Shown here: piece after piece, positions 6,802 through 9,635 of the stretch
How the letters are laid out: every line of letters begins with the position of its first letter
Position numbering within the stretch: the first letter of the stretch is position 1
NCBI GenBank assembly: GCA_026993275.1
Contig: JALWUB010000015.1
Location: forward strand, 1-9,635
Direction of reading: 5' to 3'
Source: Robiginitomaculum sp.
Lineage (GTDB): Bacteria > Pseudomonadota > Alphaproteobacteria > Caulobacterales > Maricaulaceae
Length of the DNA stretch: 9,635 nucleotides
Made by a program: the position numbers and the translations under genes
Notes under the pieces: model-generated
What the model saw: the letters and a program-made list of their open reading frames with translations, nothing else
The model's database searches: none
What the model was told of the DNA's origin: nothing

Positions 6802-8610
6802 ATGAGCATCAAGCCATCCCATATCCGCAATTTCGCCATTGTCGCCCATATCGACCACGGCAAATCCACCCTGGCTGACCGGCTGATTCAGCACACGGGC
6901 GGCCTGAGCGCCCGCGAAATGCAGGAGCAGGTGCTCGACAGCATGGAAATCGAGCGCGAGCGCGGCATCACCATCAAGGCGCAGACCGTGCGGCTGGACT
7001 ATGACGCCAGGGACGGCCAGCATTATGTGCTCAACCTGATGGACACGCCCGGGCATGTGGACTTTGCCTATGAGGTGTCGCGCTCGCTGTCGGCGTGCGA
7101 AGGCTCCTTGCTGGTTGTCGATGCCAGCCAGGGGGTCGAGGCGCAGACGCTGGCCAATGTCTATCAGGCGCTCGAGCACGATCACGAAATCATCCCGGTG
7201 CTCAACAAGATCGACCTGCCCGCCGCCGAGCCGGAGCGGGTGGCGCAGCAGATCGAGGATGTCATCGGTCTTGATGCCACCGATGCCATAGAGGTATCGG
7301 CCAAGACCGGGCAGGGCGTGGAAGAGGTGCTCGAAGCCATCGTGCAGCGCCTGCCGCCGCCCCAGGCGGGCGATCCGGACGCACCCTTGAAGGCGCTGCT
7401 GGTCGATGCCTGGTATGACGCTTACCTGGGCGTCGTGGTGCTGTTTCGCGTGCTCGAGGGCACGGCGAAAAAGGGCATGCGCATCAAGATGATGTCCACC
7501 GGCGCCAGCTACACCATCGACCGGGTCGGGGTGTTCCGCCCCAAGGCCGGGGAGGTGGCGGCACTGGGCCCCGGCGAAATCGGCTTTCTGACCGCCTCCA
7601 TCAAGCAGGTGGCCGACGCCGCGGTGGGCGATACCATCACCGAGGAAAAACGCCCCACTGCCAAGGCCCTGCCAGGGTTCCGGCCAGTGCAGCCGGTGGT
7701 GTTTTGCGGCATGTTTCCGGTCGATGCGGCGGATTTTGAGGATTTGCGCGCCGCCATGGGCCGCCTGCGCCTCAATGATGCCAGCTTTTCCTTCGAGATG
7801 GAAACCTCGGCGGCGCTGGGCTTTGGCTTTCGCTGCGGCTTTTTGGGGCTGTTGCATCTGGAGATCATCCAGGAGCGGCTGGAGCGCGAGTTTGGCCTCG
7901 ATCTCATCGCCACCGCGCCCAGCGTGGTCTATAAAATCACCCTCACCGACGGCAGCGAAATGGAGCTGCACAATCCCGCCGACATGCCGGACCCGGTGCG
8001 CATTGCCAGCATTGCCGAGCCGTGGATCAAGGCCACCATCCTGACACCGGACGAGCATGTCGGCGCAGTGCTGAAATTGTGCCAGGACCGGCGCGGCGTG
8101 CAGACCGGGCTCTCCTATGCGGGCAGCCGCGCCATGATCGAGTATGAATTGCCGCTCAACGAGGTGGTGTTCGACTTTTACGACCGCCTGAAATCACTCA
8201 GCCGCGGCTATGCCAGCTTTGATTATGCGCTGATCGGCTATCGCGAGGGCGATCTGGTGAAAATGTCCATCCTCGTCAATGGCGAGCCGGTGGATGCCCT
8301 GTCCATGCTGGTGCACCGGGGAAGGGCCGAGGCGCGCGGACGGCAATTGTGCGAAAAACTCAAGGAGTTGATCCCGCGCCACATGTTCAAGATTCCCATT
8401 CAGGCGGCCATTGGCGGGCGCGTCATTGCCCGCGAAACCATTTCGGCGATGCGCAAGGATGTCACCGCCAAATGCTATGGCGGCGATGTCACCCGCAAGC
8501 GCAAATTGCTGGACAAGCAAAAGGCCGGCAAGAAGAAAATGCGCCAATTCGGCAAGGTCGAGATTCCGCAAAGCGCCTTCATCGCCGCGCTGAAGATGGA
8601 CGGGGATTGA
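6802..8610 (+). CDS. lepA: Elongation factor 4 (LepA), ribosome-associated GTPase
   Basis: The 602-residue protein is full length for LepA/EF4, a translational GTPase that acts on the ribosome and is linked to back-translocation and to 30S subunit biogenesis. The GTPase motifs are all intact: P-loop AHIDHGKST at 15-23, switch [11 protein letters not shown] with T57, DTPGH at 81-85 and NKID at 135-138. The EF-G-like domains follow. The LepA-specific C-terminus is present, with [27 protein letters not shown] and the terminal [12 protein letters not shown]. The ATG at 6802 is chosen because the sequence [21 protein letters not shown] starts as in other LepA proteins and AAGG lies eight bases upstream; an in-frame TTG at 6766 is unlikely. 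It is divergent from the eipA-like gene. Immediately downstream comes a cluster of REP-like palindromes instead of a classical U-tract terminator. Confidence 0.99.
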   Translation: MSIKPSHIRNFAIVAHIDHGKSTLADRLIQHTGGLSAREMQEQVLDSMEIERERGITIKAQTVRLDYDARDGQHYVLNLMDTPGHVDFAYEVSRSLSACEGSLLVVDASQGVEAQTLANVYQALEHDHEIIPVLNKIDLPAAEPERVAQQIEDVIGLDATDAIEVSAKTGQGVEEVLEAIVQRLPPPQAGDPDAPLKALLVDAWYDAYLGVVVLFRVLEGTAKKGMRIKMMSTGASYTIDRVGVFRPKAGEVAALGPGEIGFLTASIKQVADAAVGDTITEEKRPTAKALPGFRPVQPVVFCGMFPVDAADFEDLRAAMGRLRLNDASFSFEMETSAALGFGFRCGFLGLLHLEIIQERLEREFGLDLIATAPSVVYKITLTDGSEMELHNPADMPDPVRIASIAEPWIKATILTPDEHVGAVLKLCQDRRGVQTGLSYAGSRAMIEYELPLNEVVFDFYDRLKSLSRGYASFDYALIGYREGDLVKMSILVNGEPVDALSMLVHRGRAEARGRQLCEKLKELIPRHMFKIPIQAAIGGRVIARETISAMRKDVTAKCYGGDVTRKRKLLDKQKAGKKKMRQFGKVEIPQSAFIAALKMDGD

Positions 8611-8619
8611 GGGCGCAGG

Positions 8620-8639
8620 CCCTGAGCGAAGCCGCAGGG
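8620..8639. repeat. REP-like palindrome 1
   Basis: CCCTG and CAGGG form a 5-bp stem around a 10-base loop. The loop region carries TGAGCGAAGCCG (8623-8634), a word that returns inverted at 8715-8726. It begins ten bases after the lepA stop. The pattern CCCTGAGCGAAG-CCG-AGGG resembles dispersed intergenic palindromes common in alphaproteobacterial genomes; that is recollection, not a search. Confidence 0.55.
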
Positions 8640-8652
8640 TGAAGATCCTCTC

Positions 8653-8672
8653 TTCCCCCGCAAGCGGGGGAA
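8653..8672. repeat. REP-like palindrome 2 (TTCCCCCGC / GCGGGGGAA)
   Basis: A perfect 9-bp inverted repeat with only two bases between the arms. In RNA the innermost pair would open to leave a four-base loop, and the stem would be very stable. No run of T follows on either strand, so it is not a classical terminator, although it may help end or stabilise the lepA transcript. Similar CCCCCGCAAGCGGGGG elements are frequent between genes in alphaproteobacteria. Confidence 0.6.
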
Positions 8673-8698
8673 AGGGCCGTGCTGACGGGAAAGAGCGG

Positions 8699-8740
8699 GG
8701 CACCTTTCACGGCTCGGCTTCGCTCACCATGAGGGGTGCC
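8699..8740. repeat. REP-like palindrome 3, long imperfect hairpin
   Basis: GGCACCTTTCACGG (8699-8712) pairs with CCATGAGGGGTGCC (8727-8740) over 14 positions with one mismatch and two G-T pairs. The 14-base loop contains the reverse complement of the word found in palindrome 1 (CGGCTTCGCTCA, 8715-8726). Compensating G-T pairs suggest the structure is maintained at RNA or single-stranded DNA level. Confidence 0.6.
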
Positions 8741-8788
8741 ATGACCTGCATGTCCTGTTTTTGCCTCAAGCGGGCCATGGGCCAGGCC

Positions 8789-8851
8789 AGTTGCAGGCCA
8801 GTTCCGGACACAAAGACGCCAGGTCCGGCCAGAGACAAGCCATTTCAGGCC
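8789..8851. repeat. Degenerate 21-bp tandem repeat, three copies
   Basis: Units at 8789-8809, 8810-8830 and 8831-8851 share a core GCCAG-TCCGG-C at the same phase; the first two are closest (GCCAGTTCCGGA and GCCAGGTCCGGC). Pairwise identity is only about 12-13 of 21 by eye, so the repeat is weak and may be the remains of an older duplication. Confidence 0.35.
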
Positions 8852-8869
8852 ATGGCAAGCCATGAAATG

Positions 8870-8895
8870 CGGGGACAAGTGCGCGCCTGTCCCCG
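8870..8895. terminator. Stable hairpin, possible factor-independent-like terminator without U-tract
   Basis: CGGGGACA (8870-8877) and TGTCCCCG (8888-8895) form a perfect 8-bp stem with a 10-base loop. No T-run follows on the plus strand, so a terminator role is only a possibility. It is far (260 bp) from the lepA stop codon. Confidence 0.25.
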
Positions 8896-8986
8896 CCCCA
8901 GTGCACAAGCGCATAATCAGGGTGTGCAGGGTTCTCAAAGAGGGCTCGGCACGGACGAATGAGATTGTGAATCAAGGCACTACAAG

Positions 8987-9157
8987 GACTTGCAGCCCTT
9001 CAGCGGCGCAAGGGATGCCGCCGTGCGTGCATACCGCACCCCTCGAAAGCCCTTTGCAGAGTCTCAAACAGCGCCGCTGTCCCCGGGAAAACGGCAAAGC
9101 GGTTTTGCTGAAAAGCGAAAACGGCGATTCATGTGCGGTGCAAGACTTGAAACCGCA
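8987..9157 (+). other. Stretch with dense potential RNA hairpins upstream of a TonB receptor gene
   Basis: Several pairings can be drawn. GACTTGCA (8987-8994) pairs with TGCA-g-AGTC (9055-9063, one bulge) and encloses CCCTT/AAGGG (8996-9014) and GTGCG/CGCAC (9023-9039), a junction-like layout. Next, GTTTTGCT-GAAA-AGC-g-AAAAC (9102-9122) is a hairpin with a GNRA-type loop. Its GTTTT arm could instead pair with an upstream AAAAC (9088-9092) within a repeated GAAAACGGC (9087-9095, 9117-9125). Last, TGCGGT/ACCGCA occurs at 9134-9157. I do not recognise a known riboswitch. It could be a small RNA, part of a 5' leader, or chance in GC-rich DNA. Confidence 0.3.
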
Positions 9158-9206
9158 TGGGGGTGGCCTGGCGGCAACCCTCGTTTGGGGTCCTGGCGGG
9201 CCTGTT

Positions 9207-9223
9207 CCATGCATGGCGCCATG
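9207..9223. repeat. Two overlapping perfect palindromes
   Basis: CCATGCATGG (9207-9216) overlaps CATGGCGCCATG (9212-9223); both are perfect. Such overlap is compatible with protein binding or cruciform potential but short GC-rich palindromes arise often by chance. They lie about 215 bp upstream of the second receptor gene, too far for a simple repressor site. Confidence 0.35.
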
Positions 9224-9357
9224 TGCTGCAGACGCTGTGATCCGGCAGGTTAGCCCGGTGCTATCCGCATGTGCAGCCCTGCCTGCAGACAAAGGCGGGG
9301 GCATGGCGGTTTGCCTGCCAAAAATGCACGCCTTACAGAAACGTCACTTGCCTTGCC

Positions 9358-9376
9358 TGATAACGTTACGTTATCA
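9358..9376. promoter_or_regulatory. Operator-like dyad upstream of second TonB receptor
   Basis: TGATAACGTTACGTTATCA is a perfect inverted repeat with 8-bp arms around a central TTA. It differs clearly in base content from its GC-rich surroundings. The CG-containing arms look like sites of LacI-family repressors, which often control receptor genes for sugars in this class; that link is inference. A weak promoter can be drawn across it (TTGCCT at 9348-9353, then TATCAC at 9372-9377 with 18-bp spacing), in which case bound protein would cover the -10. It sits 61 bp upstream of the receptor start codon. Confidence 0.6.
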
Positions 9377-9437
9377 CATTCAAGCCGTGATCTGGCGGCA
9401 CGCCTTCCCCAACCGAGCCCTTCGAGGAGACCTGTCC

Positions 9438-9635
9438 ATGGCCGTATCACCTGCACCATCTGCGAGAAAGACGGCATTGAACACTGTGGCGGCGCTGGCC
9501 CTGGGCGTTTGCGCGCTGGCTGGCCGTGCTGCAGCGCAAGGCGCTGATGACAGCCAGAGCGAGGACCAGCCGATCCAGGAAGAGACGGTGGTGGTGACCG
9601 CCTCGGCGGTGGGCGCGCGCGCCGATGAGCTGTTG
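9438..9635 (+). CDS. TonB-dependent outer-membrane receptor, N-terminus (cut by right edge)
   Basis: The ATG at 9438 opens a frame of 66 codons to the window edge: MAVSPAPSARKTALNTVAALALGVCALAGRAAAQ, an export signal with a basic residue pair and a hydrophobic core, with likely cleavage near AAA-QG at about 33-34. It is followed by an acidic linker and a TonB box-like EETVVVTASA at about 49-58. This arrangement is typical of TonB-dependent receptors. GAGGAG lies eight bases before the ATG and supports the start. A strong operator-like dyad is 61 bp upstream. Only the signal peptide and TonB box are visible, so plug, barrel and substrate cannot be judged. Among alternatives, a different outer-membrane protein with a similar linker is possible but less likely. 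Confidence 0.85.
   Translation, partial: MAVSPAPSARKTALNTVAALALGVCALAGRAAAQGADDSQSEDQPIQEETVVVTASAVGARADELL

Larger units (their letters stand above)
8611..9437. other. Long gene-poor intergenic region (about 830 bp)
   Basis: No reading frame here shows a recognisable domain, a good ribosome-binding site or a family motif. The frames present on both strands look like chance products of high GC. What it does contain is palindromic repeats next to lepA (8620-8740), a degenerate 21-bp repeat (8789-8851), a strong hairpin (8870-8895), a stretch of possible RNA structure (8987-9157), two overlapping perfect palindromes (9207-9223) and an operator-like dyad (9358-9376). A small RNA, a long 5' leader of the receptor gene, or a decayed gene are all possible. 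I could not recognise a tRNA, riboswitch, SRP RNA or tmRNA. Confidence 0.6.

Noticed and set aside
6688..8058. Long minus-strand upstream extension of the eipA-like frame
   Set aside because: It runs antisense through lepA. The start at 6687 with GAGGAG and a signal peptide is clearly the real one.
8968..9130. Cluster of GANTC sites (GAATC, GAGTC, GATTC) in the intergenic region
   Set aside because: Three sites in about 160 bp, but GANTC also occurs several times inside coding regions of the window; without a genome background this is not notable.
8639..9304. Several 60-120-residue frames on both strands after lepA
   Set aside because: None has a domain, signal peptide or good ribosome-binding site; they overlap palindromic repeats and look like chance frames in GC-rich DNA.
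8940..9437. Cobalamin or other known riboswitch, tRNA, tmRNA or SRP RNA upstream of the second receptor
   Set aside because: I looked for the B12-box, T-loop sequence and SRP core words and did not find them. A covariance-model scan would decide.

Overview
The window reads as GC-rich chromosomal DNA of an alphaproteobacterium, probably of the Caulobacterales/Hyphomonadaceae/Maricaulales type. I infer this from a GapR-type (DUF2312) nucleoid protein, a DUF1134/EipA-type periplasmic protein, two TonB-dependent receptors with the alphaproteobacterial 'TIIVSARRREESIQDVP' style N-terminus, and strongly G/C-ending codons. No database search was possible, so family calls rest on motifs recognised by eye.

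Left block, minus strand (1-4115). The order in the direction of transcription is: a DUF1028 protein with a TPR-like C-terminus (3123-4115), a small Rossmann NAD(P)-binding protein 24 bp downstream (2550-3098), a threonine synthase-like PLP enzyme (1215-2411), then the N-terminal 349 residues of a TonB-dependent receptor that runs off the left edge (1-1049). The receptor promoter region holds a perfect TTGACA flanked by two copies of the dyad TTCAAC-N4-GTTGAA whose centres are exactly 50 bp apart.

Middle block, plus strand (4168-6088). A good-looking promoter drives gapR (4227-4475). It is followed after 14 bp by a small, very basic uncharacterised protein (4490-4921) and then by a membrane acyltransferase of the OafA type (about 5003-6088). 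The acyltransferase converges on the eipA-like gene (6085-6687, minus), and the two share a TTAA that supplies a TAA stop to each strand. The eipA-like gene is divergent from lepA (6802-8610, plus), which encodes a complete elongation factor 4.

Right block (8611-9635). About 830 bp without a credible gene follow lepA. This stretch starts with a cluster of REP-like palindromes (8620-8740), continues with a degenerate 21-bp repeat and a G-rich/C-rich hairpin (8789-8895), and then has a stretch rich in potential RNA hairpins and short palindromes (8987-9223). It ends with a 19-bp operator-like dyad (9358-9376) just upstream of a second TonB-dependent receptor gene, which starts at 9438 and is cut by the right edge.

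No mobile element, CRISPR array, tRNA or rRNA was seen. No clearly new multi-gene system is visible. The most interesting signals are regulatory (two different receptor-associated operators), the REP-like mosaic, the shared-stop convergent pair, and two little-characterised gene neighbourhoods (gapR plus basic protein; DUF1028 plus Rossmann protein plus ThrC-like enzyme).
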